Assembly (NCBI RefSeq): GCF_030815255.1
Contig: NZ_JAUSWN010000013.1
Coordinates: 33,679-97,678, forward strand
Origin: Hathewaya limosa
GTDB lineage: Bacteria > Bacillota > Clostridia > Clostridiales > Clostridiaceae
Direction: 5' to 3'
Length of the DNA stretch: 64,000 bases
The position numbers and the translations under genes are program-made. Of the stretch, positions 35,882 through 44,615 are shown piece after piece (position 1 is the stretch's first letter; the number at the start of each line of letters is the position of its first letter). Under the pieces are notes generated by a model. The model did not search any database and was not told the DNA's origin. It worked only from the letters and a program-made list of their open reading frames with translations.

Positions 35882-37401
35882 CCTAATTCCTCCATAAGTA
35901 CTTTTCTATCAATTTTGCCATTTACATTTAATACAAATCTTTCTTTAACTTTTATCTGTCTAGGAATCATATATTCAGGAATTTTAGTTTTTAATTCTTC
36001 TTTAACTTTTTTAGCTAATTTCAGCCCACTTTCTTCCATATCTTTGTTTAGTGTAATAAAAGCTGTTAAATGATTAATCTTCTCATTTTTCTTTACGGGT
36101 ATGACGACAGCGTTTTCCACAAATTCAATAGAACATAAATTTTCTTCAATATCTTGTAGTTCTATTCTAAATCCATTTAACTTAATTTGAAAGTCCTCTC
36201 TTCCTTTATAATAAAACAACTGATTTTTTTTATAACCTAGATCACCAGTTTTATATGCCCTTCTCTGTGTTCCATTTAGCTTTGTATTAAAAAACACCTT
36301 TTTAGTCATACTTTCATTATTATAATATCCAGTGCTTACACTATCACCATATATAACAATTTCTCCTATATCTCCTTCGGTAACTTCCTTGCCCATTTTA
36401 TCTAAAATCTTTATATGTATATTTTCCCCACTATATCCTATTGGTAGACTCTCTTTTGATTCTATCATTTCTTTGCTTATCTCTACAGATGTGACTAATA
36501 CTGTAGATTCTGTTGGTCCATATCCATTAATAAGTTTAACTTTAGGAAATCGTTCATAAAATTTCATTGCTAATTGTTTAGTTAGTACCTCACCGGCAAC
36601 AACAACTTTTTTTAAATTTGGGAGTAAAGTTTCATTAAATTTTTCATCTACTAAACACATTTGAATAAAGGCTGGAGTAGTTGCTATAAAACCTATGTTA
36701 GACTGCCCTAAGTTTAAAAATAACTCTTGAAAATTTTCTATCATCTTTTTATCAATTACGAACAGTCTTCTTCCTAGTGAAAGCCCTATATACATTCCTA
36801 TTACAGAAACATCAAATGAATAAGATACTTGATTCATATAGTCTAAACTAATATCTTCTAAGTTAGCTTCTTTTTCAAACCAGTTCAAAAAATTTTCTAA
36901 ACAATTATAAGTTATCTTAACACCTTTAGGTTTTCCAGTACTTCCTGATGTGTATAATATATAATATATTTCTTCTCCCTTAACTTCAAAATCTTTATCT
37001 GGAATTTTTCCATTATATAAGCTAAAAATATTATTTATTTCTTGCTTGTCTAATTTTCCTATAGTCTTAGGTAGCTCTATTTCTCTATCTTCTATATGAA
37101 AAATCAAATCTGCATTACAATTTTCTATAACATCTTTAACTCTTGTTTCTGGAAATGTTATATCTATTGGTACATATGGATAGCCTGCTTTAGTACAAGC
37201 CAAAAAACAAATCAACATTTCTTCCTCTTTATGCCCATAAACTAATATAGGTTTTTTATTCTTTTCATACTTTTCAATTAAATAACATGCTAAAGCATCT
37301 GATTTATATTTTAACTCTTTATAAGTTAGTATCTTTTTATCATATATTTGGGCTTCTTTTTCATACTTACTATAACTATCAATTCTGTCAATGATACTCA
37401 T
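35875..37401 (-). CDS. dltA: D-alanine--D-alanyl carrier protein ligase DltA
   Basis: This 508-residue ANL-superfamily adenylating enzyme has the phosphate-binding loop YTSGSTGKPKGVKITY, the NGYGPTEST motif, TGDLGYKKN, and the C-terminal catalytic lysine in NGKIDRKVL. It activates D-alanine with ATP and loads it on DltC, the first step in D-alanylating teichoic acids, which lowers wall negative charge. It is the first gene of the operon here, with no dltX before it. ATG 37401 follows GGAGGG, and a promoter is visible about 50 bp upstream. Confidence 0.95.
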   Translation of the reverse strand: MSIIDRIDSYSKYEKEAQIYDKKILTYKELKYKSDALACYLIEKYEKNKKPILVYGHKEEEMLICFLACTKAGYPYVPIDITFPETRVKDVIENCNADLIFHIEDREIELPKTIGKLDKQEINNIFSLYNGKIPDKDFEVKGEEIYYILYTSGSTGKPKGVKITYNCLENFLNWFEKEANLEDISLDYMNQVSYSFDVSVIGMYIGLSLGRRLFVIDKKMIENFQELFLNLGQSNIGFIATTPAFIQMCLVDEKFNETLLPNLKKVVVAGEVLTKQLAMKFYERFPKVKLINGYGPTESTVLVTSVEISKEMIESKESLPIGYSGENIHIKILDKMGKEVTEGDIGEIVIYGDSVSTGYYNNESMTKKVFFNTKLNGTQRRAYKTGDLGYKKNQLFYYKGREDFQIKLNGFRIELQDIEENLCSIEFVENAVVIPVKKNEKINHLTAFITLNKDMEESGLKLAKKVKEELKTKIPEYMIPRQIKVKERFVLNVNGKIDRKVLMEELGC

Positions 37402-37437
37402 TTTTTCCCTCCAATTTATATTATTTTCTTATATATA

Positions 37438-37466
37438 AGCATACTATTGGTTTTAATATATATCAA
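37438..37466 (-). promoter_or_regulatory. Sigma-A promoter of the dlt operon
   Basis: On the minus strand TTGATA (37461-37466) and TATGCT (37438-37443) are 17 bp apart, upstream of dltA. Confidence 0.65.
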
Positions 37467-37537
37467 CATTTGAAAGATAAATATTGATTAAATAAAGAGA
37501 CCATTCTACCTTAGCAAAATAATCTCTTCAAATTATA

Positions 37538-38773
37538 TTATTTATTTTTTCTTATAGTTCTTCCTTCTTTATCTAATATTTTATTAGCATCATATAAATC
37601 TAAAAATTCTTTTCTTTGATTTCTTAATGATACTCCATCCACATGCCTTCTATCTGTTTGCGCCACGTCCTTAACTAACTCTTCATATGAAGTAGGTCCT
37701 ACTGCACAAAATATATTAAATCCTTTTGATTTTAAATATTGAAATTTAGTATCTTTATATTTTACTGCATCTCCATAAGGATAAATAAATACTGATGTAT
37801 CTCCCACAAGAGATTTAACTTCTTTTTCCCATTTATCTGTATCATTTTTTAATTTATTATAAGAAATTTGAGCTATGTTAGGATGTCCATAACTATGTGA
37901 TGCAAAGTTCCATCCAGTTTCCTTTAATTTTTTTATTACAGGAATAACCTTATTAACTTCTAAATCATAGTTTTTATTTTCATGTTGTGTTCTATATCCT
38001 AAAATTCCTTCAAAACCAGTTAAAGCTATAGTAGCTTTTGCACCATTTAAAGAAAAATCAGGATGTTCTTGTACAAATTTATCTAAAATAGGAACAATAG
38101 CATTATCATATCTAACTTCTCCTTTTCTATCTTTTGTAGGAGTATATGAAGCTATCTTTCCTTCATTATCAATAATTAATTTACCTACTGTACCATGTTC
38201 TATCATATAACCATAATAATTCATATCATCTATAGAAATAATTAGTGGTTTTTTACCCTTAGGTACTTTAATAGGTTTTCTTTTCATTGTTATTATTCCA
38301 TTTTCTTTTTTTTGTTCATATATTGAATTAATATTGATTAGAATATAATTATTTTTATATAACTGTTCTATAACTTTATTAAATTCTTTTACAGTAACAA
38401 ACCAATCATCCATACTTTTAGTTTGATAATCCCCAACAAAAGCCAATTTGGTATTAGCTATTAATGGATGAAAAAATATATGTTCTGCATTTCCTGTAAA
38501 AGTTACAGTTTCAAGGTCTTTTTTTACTTCTTTATGTACAACCTGTTGTTTAACTTCGTTGTTATTTAAAATCTTTTTATTAGCTTTTAAATTATCTGTG
38601 TCCTTTGTACTTATGACATTAGCCACTTGTTTATTTTTGTTTATATATTTAATTATTACGCCTTTTTCAATAATACCTGTACATATAACTAGAGTTAAAA
38701 TTCCAAATAAAAATATTATATTTATTGATTTAAAAACTGCACTTTTCCTTTTCAATTTTACCCTCCTAAACAT
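37538..38773 (-). CDS. Polysaccharide deacetylase family protein, membrane anchored
   Basis: This 411-residue protein has a basic N-terminus and one membrane helix (about residues 14-36), then a Lys/Asn/Glu-rich linker and a NodB-like carbohydrate esterase 4 domain outside the cell. Recognisable motifs are PLIISIDDMNYYGY (metal-binding Asp pair) and the histidine motif FASHSYGHPN. FIYPYGD and VDGVSLRN lie near the end. CE4 enzymes remove N-acetyl groups from peptidoglycan or other glycans; the substrate here is unknown. Its closeness to the dlt operon fits cell-envelope modification, but it has separate transcription signals. Confidence 0.88.
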   Translation of the reverse strand: MFRRVKLKRKSAVFKSINIIFLFGILTLVICTGIIEKGVIIKYINKNKQVANVISTKDTDNLKANKKILNNNEVKQQVVHKEVKKDLETVTFTGNAEHIFFHPLIANTKLAFVGDYQTKSMDDWFVTVKEFNKVIEQLYKNNYILININSIYEQKKENGIITMKRKPIKVPKGKKPLIISIDDMNYYGYMIEHGTVGKLIIDNEGKIASYTPTKDRKGEVRYDNAIVPILDKFVQEHPDFSLNGAKATIALTGFEGILGYRTQHENKNYDLEVNKVIPVIKKLKETGWNFASHSYGHPNIAQISYNKLKNDTDKWEKEVKSLVGDTSVFIYPYGDAVKYKDTKFQYLKSKGFNIFCAVGPTSYEELVKDVAQTDRRHVDGVSLRNQRKEFLDLYDANKILDKEGRTIRKNK

Positions 38774-38901
38774 AAAAATTTATTTTCTTTTATATTGTAC
38801 ACATATTATACAAAAAATAATAAACCATATAGTTACAAACTTATTACATACATTTTACTATATGGTTACATTTAATAAAATTTTATTAAATTTTTATGTA
38901 A

Positions 38902-38941
38902 AAATAGCAATTACCTAAACAAAACTAAGTAATTGCTATTT
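38902..38941 (-). terminator. Terminator at the end of the eut operon
   Basis: A perfect 13-bp stem (38902-38914 with 38929-38941) is followed on the minus strand by a U-rich stretch, about 20 bp past the eutQ stop. Confidence 0.85.
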
Positions 38942-38959
38942 AAGAAGATACTTTTTAAA

Positions 38960-39424
38960 TTATGCTTGTTCAGCCCAGTTTGCTGGATATGTTACATACA
39001 TAAATCTAGCAAAGTTTGGAACTGTGAAATTAATTGAAGATCCGTTTGGTATATAGATAATATCACCTTTATTAGCTACAACTTTTCTTCCGTCGATATC
39101 TATTTCTAATGTTCCTTCTATAATATAATCAATCTCATCATAGTTTAAAGTCCATGCAAAGCTTGTTTTATCCATTTCCATAATTCCGCAACCTAATCTT
39201 GGACTTTCTTCTAAAGTTACCACATCTTTAAGATATACCTTATCTCCTGCTTTTCCTGTATCAAATGGTTCTGGTTTAACTGTGTCTAATTTTACAGACA
39301 TTATACCGCTCTTATCAACATCTTTTTCAAAATCGCAAGCTGGAGTTTGAGTTGAGTTTGACATTTGTTCTGTTATTATTTTTCTAACGATTTGTTCTAT
39401 AATCTTTTCATCTAAATTTTGCAT
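38960..39424 (-). CDS. eutQ: EutQ cupin-domain protein
   Basis: The 154-residue protein has a short amphipathic helix at its N-terminus (MQNLDEKIIEQIVRKII) and a cupin domain with conserved EMDKTSFAWTLNYDEIDYIIEG and GDIIYIPNGSSI. E. coli EutQ is longer and has been reported to have acetate kinase activity. Whether this shorter form does cannot be judged. The N-terminal helix resembles encapsulation peptides, so it may sit inside the microcompartment (inference). It is the last gene of the operon, separated from eutH by an intercistronic palindrome. Confidence 0.9.
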   Translation of the reverse strand: MQNLDEKIIEQIVRKIITEQMSNSTQTPACDFEKDVDKSGIMSVKLDTVKPEPFDTGKAGDKVYLKDVVTLEESPRLGCGIMEMDKTSFAWTLNYDEIDYIIEGTLEIDIDGRKVVANKGDIIYIPNGSSINFTVPNFARFMYVTYPANWAEQA

Positions 39425-39469
39425 TTGTATCTCTCCTTTAAATAAGATGTACTCTTTAATTTATTCAAG

Positions 39470-39499
39470 ATAAAGTACTTAAATATTTAAGTACTTTAT
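39470..39499 (-). repeat. Perfect 30-bp palindrome between eutH and eutQ
   Basis: The segment 39470-39499 is fully self-complementary (15-bp arms without spacer) and lacks a U-tract. It is probably an intercistronic RNA hairpin affecting processing or stability, or a DNA dyad for a regulator. Confidence 0.7.
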
Positions 39500-39519
39500 A
39501 CTTAATATCTACTTATAAA

Positions 39520-40611
39520 CTATTTTGCTTCTTCTTTTTTAGTTTTAGAAGTCATTAACATAGCAACTATAACAGCTGTTATACCACCAACTAACTTACC
39601 AACGATCATTGCAGCTATCATACTCTTATTAACACCAGCTGCAAATCCTAAGTGATCTCCAAATACGAAAGCAGCACTTACTGCAAATGCAACGTTGATA
39701 ACTTTTCCTCTTTCATCCATATCCTTCATCATACCGAACATTGGAATATTATTAGCTAATGTAGCTATCATACCTGCTGCAGCTATATCATTCATTCCTA
39801 ATAATCCACCAATTTTCATTAATGGTTTAGAGAATACTTTTGTTATAACATGAACTAATGGATATGCCCCTGCTAAAATTATAGCAATGCTACCAACAGT
39901 TGTTATACCTTCTGAAAGTGGAGCCATTCCTGGAATAACTTTAATACCTGTTAAAGTCTCTAAAACTATTGCAGCTAAACCAATAGTAAGAACTGCAGTT
40001 ATAAATTTACCGAAACCGATGAATCCTTTAATCATTTTTTCTGGAATTGCATATAAACCTATAGCTATAATTATTGCGAACAAAATAATTGGAACTAAGT
40101 TCTTTATTACTAACATAAATGGTAAACCTGCTACTAATCCACCAATAAGACATCCTATTGGAATTGTAACTATACCAGCTAAAACACCTTTTGCTAAAAA
40201 TTTATGATCATCTTTACTAATAATTCCTAATGATACTGGAATAGTAAATACAATTGTAGGTCCCATCATTGATCCTAAAATTAATCCAGCGAATTCACCT
40301 ACTTGTGGATTTGCTGCCATCTCTTTAGCTAAAGAATATCCACCCATATCACAAGCTAATAATGATGTTGCAAACATTGAAGGGTCTGCACCTAATGCTT
40401 TAAATACTGGAACAATAACTGGTTGTAATACTTTTGCAAGTACTGGGGCTAAAGATATAGCACCAACCATTGCTAATGTTAATGCACCCATTGCCATAAA
40501 GCCTTCTTCAAATTGTTCGCCTAAACCAAATTTGTTTCCTATAACTTTGTCTAAAGCTCCTAGAACCATGAAGATGGCCATAATGTAAACTATGACGTCA
40601 TTAATTTGCAT
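39520..40611 (-). CDS. eutH: Ethanolamine permease EutH
   Basis: This 363-residue, very hydrophobic protein has about ten membrane segments and EutH family features (MAIFMVLGALDKVIGNKFGLG at the N-terminus, ACDMGGYSLAKEMA, and FGDHLGFAAGV near the C-terminus). It imports ethanolamine, important when external concentration or pH is low. It stands between the PduT-like shell gene and eutQ in the operon. Confidence 0.95.
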   Translation of the reverse strand: MQINDVIVYIMAIFMVLGALDKVIGNKFGLGEQFEEGFMAMGALTLAMVGAISLAPVLAKVLQPVIVPVFKALGADPSMFATSLLACDMGGYSLAKEMAANPQVGEFAGLILGSMMGPTIVFTIPVSLGIISKDDHKFLAKGVLAGIVTIPIGCLIGGLVAGLPFMLVIKNLVPIILFAIIIAIGLYAIPEKMIKGFIGFGKFITAVLTIGLAAIVLETLTGIKVIPGMAPLSEGITTVGSIAIILAGAYPLVHVITKVFSKPLMKIGGLLGMNDIAAAGMIATLANNIPMFGMMKDMDERGKVINVAFAVSAAFVFGDHLGFAAGVNKSMIAAMIVGKLVGGITAVIVAMLMTSKTKKEEAK

Positions 40612-40657
40612 AAATTATACCTTCTTTCTTAGTTTATTTATATATATGTAAATAAAA

Positions 40658-41197
40658 TTACAGACAAGATATTAAATTTTTATCTGGTGAAGGAATTATG
40701 GCACTGTGTATTATCTTTTTAGAATCAATTAAATCTTCAGCTACTTTCATTGATTCACTCACAGAACTTAAAACTCCAGTTATTATAAAATAACATTTTC
40801 CACCTATTAGATTTCCCAAAGTAAACTTAACAAGTTGAACTTCTCCATTTTTTAAGGCTTTATCTAATGCTATGATTCCACAAGCTACAGAAGTAAATTC
40901 CATTACTCCTATAGCCTTTATTTCAATATTGTTATATTTTTTATTAATGCCATTTATAATTCGTTCATCAGCATTAGGTAATATAAATGTTGCTAAAATA
41001 TATTTATTGTCTAATTTTTTTATAGTCTCTACAGCCTCGTCAACAGAACCTACATCTCCAGTAAGTATTATCATATACTTTCCTGGACAAATATGCCTAG
41101 AGTATATAACTTCAAGTTCTGCTGATTTTAACATAATATCTGTAATCTCTATTCCTTTTGCAATACTATTTAATTCAACTATACCTAATGCATTCAT
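40658..41197 (-). CDS. Tandem-BMC shell protein, PduT-like with Fe-S cysteine
   Basis: Two BMC domains lie in one chain (about residues 1-90 and 91-179), the layout of trimeric shell proteins. The sequence follows Salmonella PduT closely, not EutL: it shares GIVEL-SIAKGIE at the start, IGGKCYFIITG in the second domain and SAIIPSPD at the end. Cys37 in HICPGKYM aligns with PduT Cys38, which holds a 4Fe-4S cluster at the trimer pore. So an electron-conducting or cluster-exchanging pore is likely in this ethanolamine shell. It is co-transcribed with eutN and eutH. Confidence 0.85.
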   Translation of the reverse strand: MNALGIVELNSIAKGIEITDIMLKSAELEVIYSRHICPGKYMIILTGDVGSVDEAVETIKKLDNKYILATFILPNADERIINGINKKYNNIEIKAIGVMEFTSVACGIIALDKALKNGEVQLVKFTLGNLIGGKCYFIITGVLSSVSESMKVAEDLIDSKKIIHSAIIPSPDKNLISCL

Positions 41198-41223
41198 AAT
41201 TCAAACCTCTCTAAATGTAAAGT

Positions 41224-41505
41224 TTAATCTTCTCTTACTTCTACAGAATCTACAATACCAACTATAGTAGCATCTACAGGAATTCTTTCATTAGTTCCAC
41301 TTGGCTTACTTGCAGAACTTCCCTTAACAATTAAAACTCTGTCTCCTACACCGGCACCTACACTATCTGCTGCTACCATTGTAGAATCTATTCTTTTGCT
41401 ACTACTACCATAATTAATAGGTCTTACTACCATAAGTTTTAGTCCATTAAGTCTTTCATCTTTTCTAGTAGCCCAAACACTACCTATTACTTCACCTATC
41501 ATCAT
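41224..41505 (-). CDS. eutN: EutN/CcmL microcompartment vertex protein
   Basis: The 93-residue protein belongs to the EutN/CcmL family: MIGEVIGSVWATRKDERLNGLKL at the start, then AADSVGAGVGDRVLIVKGSSA, ending in VDATIVGIVDSVEV. These pentamers cap the vertices of bacterial microcompartments. Both neighbours are eut genes on the same strand within 30 bp. Confidence 0.95.
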   Translation of the reverse strand: MMIGEVIGSVWATRKDERLNGLKLMVVRPINYGSSSKRIDSTMVAADSVGAGVGDRVLIVKGSSASKPSGTNERIPVDATIVGIVDSVEVRED

Positions 41506-41527
41506 ACCAATATATTCCTCTCTTAGA

Positions 41528-42280
41528 TTACATCTCTTTCTTAATTTCCATATGATTTATCCTTGCAAAATCTTTAGCCAATGGTGTTATTAAGGTTTTT
41601 TTAGAAACAAATATCTCTCTAATACCTTCTCTAAATAACTCTCTTACATCCATTTCAGAAATTAACTTTTTAGTAACTATATTTGAATTTATAGTTTTCT
41701 TTTGTATCTTTTCTTCATTTTCTTCTTTTATAACTGGTAAATTACCGCTACCATCTATTACATTAATAAGTGTACCTTTTTCTTTTTCATTCTTAAGAAC
41801 ATTAGATATTTCATTCATTTTCTTTATTTTCATACCATAACTTATTAACTTATCTTCATATTCTGAGAACATTTTAAAGAAAACTTTATTAGCAGTTTTA
41901 GCAAATTGTCTATAAACTAAACCTTCTTCTAATAAATATACTGGGATTCCTTGTAACATTGCATTTATTATTATTTCTTCTCTTTGGCTACTACTTACGC
42001 CTATTCCAATATTACTTAATTCCTTTACACTAAGCTCTGGTATTATTATTCCTTCATAAGAATTTAGTGTTAAGCTATTTTCCTCTGAAGAATAAAGTTT
42101 ATATCCAAAAGCTTTTAAGTCATGATCATAAAACTTATAAGCTGCACTTTCTTTTTCACCTAAAAATAAAAGATTTTTTTCTTGAATCTCTGGCTTACTT
42201 TCCATCAATTGAATTCCAGATTCTTTTATTTTTTTAATTACTTCTTTTGTAACAAGTTCGATTAACTTATTAAAGTCCAT
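41528..42280 (-). CDS. Uncharacterised Firmicute ethanolamine utilisation protein (TIGR02536-like)
   Basis: This 250-residue protein has no catalytic motif I can name. From memory it fits a family found only in Firmicute eut operons (TIGR02536). The N-terminus MDFNKLIELVTKEVIKKIKE is an amphipathic helix like those that target cargo to microcompartments. The middle is alpha/beta. After a charged linker (about 175-200), the C-terminus reads KKTLITPLAKDFARINHMEI. That resembles the ITPSARQYLHDKNI element at the start of EutT in this operon, suggesting a shared motif. It starts 12 bp after eutJ. Its function is unknown; a lumenal role is inference. Confidence 0.75.
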   Translation of the reverse strand: MDFNKLIELVTKEVIKKIKESGIQLMESKPEIQEKNLLFLGEKESAAYKFYDHDLKAFGYKLYSSEENSLTLNSYEGIIIPELSVKELSNIGIGVSSSQREEIIINAMLQGIPVYLLEEGLVYRQFAKTANKVFFKMFSEYEDKLISYGMKIKKMNEISNVLKNEKEKGTLINVIDGSGNLPVIKEENEEKIQKKTINSNIVTKKLISEMDVRELFREGIREIFVSKKTLITPLAKDFARINHMEIKKEM

Positions 42281-42291
42281 TTGTCTCCCCC

Positions 42292-43116
42292 TTATTTACA
42301 ACAATTTATTGCTATTCCTGAAGGAGTTACTAAGAAAGGATTTAATGGTTTTACCGTAGTAATTCCTGTCTCTTTTTGTATTATTTTTTCAAAATCCTTA
42401 AGACAACATGTTCCACCTACAAGATATATTGTATCTACATTAAAACCTTTAATGTTATCACTTATTATCCTTGCAATTTTTTGAACAACAGGAGTCACCA
42501 TTGGAAAAATATCATTGTAATTTTTCTTATCCTTTTTCCTATCTTCTGCTTCTTCAAAAGGTATTCTATAAGCACCTGCAACTACAAGAGATAACTGTGT
42601 TCCTCCAGTAGCTTCATCTACTGTATATATTACCTTTCCATCTTCAAAAATAGATAGTCCAGTAGTTCCACCACCAACATCTACTACTACACCATTCTCT
42701 ACTCCCAATACAGCATTAGCTGCTGTTGGTTCATCTAAAACAGCTGTTACTTCCATTCCAGAACCCTCAACAACATACTTATGAGTTGCAATATCTCTTT
42801 CACCTGTTCCTGGTGGTACCGCAATAGCAGCTTCTTCTAATTCTACACCTAGTTTATCTTCAATCTTTTTCTTTAGTTTTCTTACTATATTAGTAGCTCC
42901 AATAAAATCAACCACTAATCCATCTCTTACAACCTGAGCAAATTCCATTTCACAAGCAACAGGTTTTTTGTTTTTATCTAAAACAACTATTACAATATAA
43001 GCCGTACCTAGATCTACACCAACAAAAAGTTTTTCACCTTTTTTCACTTTTCTAGGTTTTTTTATTGTATCTTCCACGGCTTTTATAAATTTATCAACTT
43101 CTTTGAAGTCCTTCAT
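42292..43116 (-). CDS. eutJ: EutJ, Hsp70-like chaperone/reactivase protein
   Basis: This 274-residue actin/Hsp70-fold ATPase has phosphate motif 1 VGVDLGTAYIV and phosphate motif 2 VVDVGGGTTGLSIFEDG. The adenosine motif is YLVGGTCCLKDF. A VVRDGLVVDFIGA segment typical of EutJ/PduG-like proteins is also present. Its exact job is unproven, but a chaperone role for microcompartment proteins is usually suggested. It follows pduL by 13 bp. Confidence 0.93.
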   Translation of the reverse strand: MKDFKEVDKFIKAVEDTIKKPRKVKKGEKLFVGVDLGTAYIVIVVLDKNKKPVACEMEFAQVVRDGLVVDFIGATNIVRKLKKKIEDKLGVELEEAAIAVPPGTGERDIATHKYVVEGSGMEVTAVLDEPTAANAVLGVENGVVVDVGGGTTGLSIFEDGKVIYTVDEATGGTQLSLVVAGAYRIPFEEAEDRKKDKKNYNDIFPMVTPVVQKIARIISDNIKGFNVDTIYLVGGTCCLKDFEKIIQKETGITTVKPLNPFLVTPSGIAINCCK

Positions 43117-43129
43117 TTATAAAACCCCT

Positions 43130-43774
43130 TTACTTTATTATTGTTGCACGTGTCCCATTTACAAATCCACAGGCATTTGCTTCATCATAATCAATATGAA
43201 CTGCTGTATTAAAGTTTGGGCTTACCCTTACAACAACCTCATCAAAAATTAAGGATCTTTCGCCTTCAATTTTTAATTTAACAACTTGTTTGTCTTCTAT
43301 ATTGAATCTTTTAGCATCTTCTGGAGAAATGTGTATATGTCTTTTAGCTGCAATAGCGCCCTCTGGAAGCTGTACAATACCTTTTTCCGTAGCTATAACT
43401 ATTGGAGCACTTCCCTTAAGATCACCAGACATCCTAACTGGTACCTTTGTTCCTAAAATAACACAATCACTTTTAGAAAGTTCTACTTGAGTTTCTTTTC
43501 TTGCAGGCCCTAACACTACTACATTTTGAATCATACCTTTAGGTCCTATTAGCGAAACTCTTTCTTTACATGCATATTGACCTGGTTGAGATAATTCCTT
43601 AACCTTTGTTAATTCATATCCTTTACCAAATAGTAAGTCTATATGTTCTTGTGAAAGATGTACATGACGTCCTGAAGCTTCTACTAAAATAGTATTTTCT
43701 TGATTTTTCAATCTCTTAACAACTTCTTCTACGATGTATTCTATTTTTTGTTCTAAAGAGCTCAATCCATTCAC
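43130..43774 (-). CDS. pduL: Phosphate acyltransferase of the PduL type (EutD function)
   Basis: The 214-residue PduL-family protein has two zinc-binding motif blocks: ASGRHVHLSQEH near residue 34 and AKRHIHISPEDA near residue 143, with conserved VLGPARKETQVE. It converts acetyl-CoA and phosphate to acetyl-phosphate and recycles CoA inside the microcompartment. It replaces the unrelated Pta-type EutD of enteric bacteria. The N-terminal 25 residues form an amphipathic helix that is probably an encapsulation peptide. It starts 2 bp after the eutT stop. Confidence 0.93.
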   Translation of the reverse strand: MNGLSSLEQKIEYIVEEVVKRLKNQENTILVEASGRHVHLSQEHIDLLFGKGYELTKVKELSQPGQYACKERVSLIGPKGMIQNVVVLGPARKETQVELSKSDCVILGTKVPVRMSGDLKGSAPIVIATEKGIVQLPEGAIAAKRHIHISPEDAKRFNIEDKQVVKLKIEGERSLIFDEVVVRVSPNFNTAVHIDYDEANACGFVNGTRATIIK

Positions 43775-43776
43775 CT

Positions 43777-44532
43777 CTATTTTTGATTATCCTTAGTGCA
43801 TTGTAGCATCATAATATATAGACAACTACTCAATCTATTTAAATATCTTACTATGTCACCTCTTGAAACCTCTCCATCTTCATTCTTAAATGCAGTTAAT
43901 GCAGAAATTTCTACTTCTCTTACCTGACTTCTTAAAATATTTAATGCTACTGCCATTTCACCAATTTCATAAGATGGATAAAATAAATGATCTACATTCA
44001 TATACTTCTTAGGATTATGTGAAATTGCTCTAAGATCATCTTCATTCATTCCTAATAGAGAAAATTCTCCTAAAGTTTCGTTTAATATTTCAGCTCTTGA
44101 AATACCTCTTATAAACTTTAAAATTTCTTCTAAGTCAGAAATGACTCTTTTGTTTCCCAAATTTTTAGCTAAAACTTGAGTTTGAAGAACTTTTCCTTCT
44201 AGACTATCAATTTTCCCTCTAAATATGATTCTTTTATGGTCCTTAAAAACTAGTTTATTTCCACTAAGTTGCGTCATAAACTCTGGTTTATTTTCATAGT
44301 ATCCACCCAAAAGGCCCTCATATTTGGGTAAAAATTGCTTTTCTTCCTTATGTTGAATATTCTGATTATTATCTTCAGATACTCTATCCTCTTTAAAAAC
44401 CAGCTTAATATTCTTATCATGCAAATACTGTCTTGCAGATGGTGTAATTATAGTATTTTTCTCTACAATAAATTCTTTAATGTTTGCATCTTTAAGTTCT
44501 GATCTAAGTGCATATTCAGTTAATACCGCCAT
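43777..44532 (-). CDS. eutT: EutT cobalamin adenosyltransferase
   Basis: The 251-residue protein matches EutT. An N-terminal domain has the FIVEKNTIITPSARQYL element, and a C-terminal four-helix adenosyltransferase domain contains FIRGISRAEILNE and REVEISALTAF. It makes adenosylcobalamin, the cofactor for EutBC, from corrinoid and ATP. Coexistence with a B12-riboswitch importer in the same window fits this need. It is separated from eutM by a GC-rich hairpin. Confidence 0.88.
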   Translation of the reverse strand: MAVLTEYALRSELKDANIKEFIVEKNTIITPSARQYLHDKNIKLVFKEDRVSEDNNQNIQHKEEKQFLPKYEGLLGGYYENKPEFMTQLSGNKLVFKDHKRIIFRGKIDSLEGKVLQTQVLAKNLGNKRVISDLEEILKFIRGISRAEILNETLGEFSLLGMNEDDLRAISHNPKKYMNVDHLFYPSYEIGEMAVALNILRSQVREVEISALTAFKNEDGEVSRGDIVRYLNRLSSCLYIMMLQCTKDNQK

Positions 44533-44561
44533 TTATTTCACACCTTCTTTTATATATATTT

Positions 44562-44583
44562 CCCGAACCGTAAGGTTCGGGAT
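44562..44583 (-). other. GC-rich intercistronic hairpin between eutM and eutT
   Basis: A perfect 9-bp stem TCCCGAACC (44562-44570) with GGTTCGGGA (44575-44583) around a 4-nt loop, in very AT-rich surroundings. There is no U-tract after it, so it is not a simple terminator. It more likely stabilises or processes the eutM message. Confidence 0.75.
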
Positions 44584-44615
44584 CATATATATCAATTTAC
44601 ATTAATTATTTAAAA

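Noticed and set aside
37470..37530. Terminator between the polysaccharide deacetylase and dltA
   Set aside because: Only a 6-7 bp stem with an about 20-nt loop and a poor U-tract; too weak to list as a feature.
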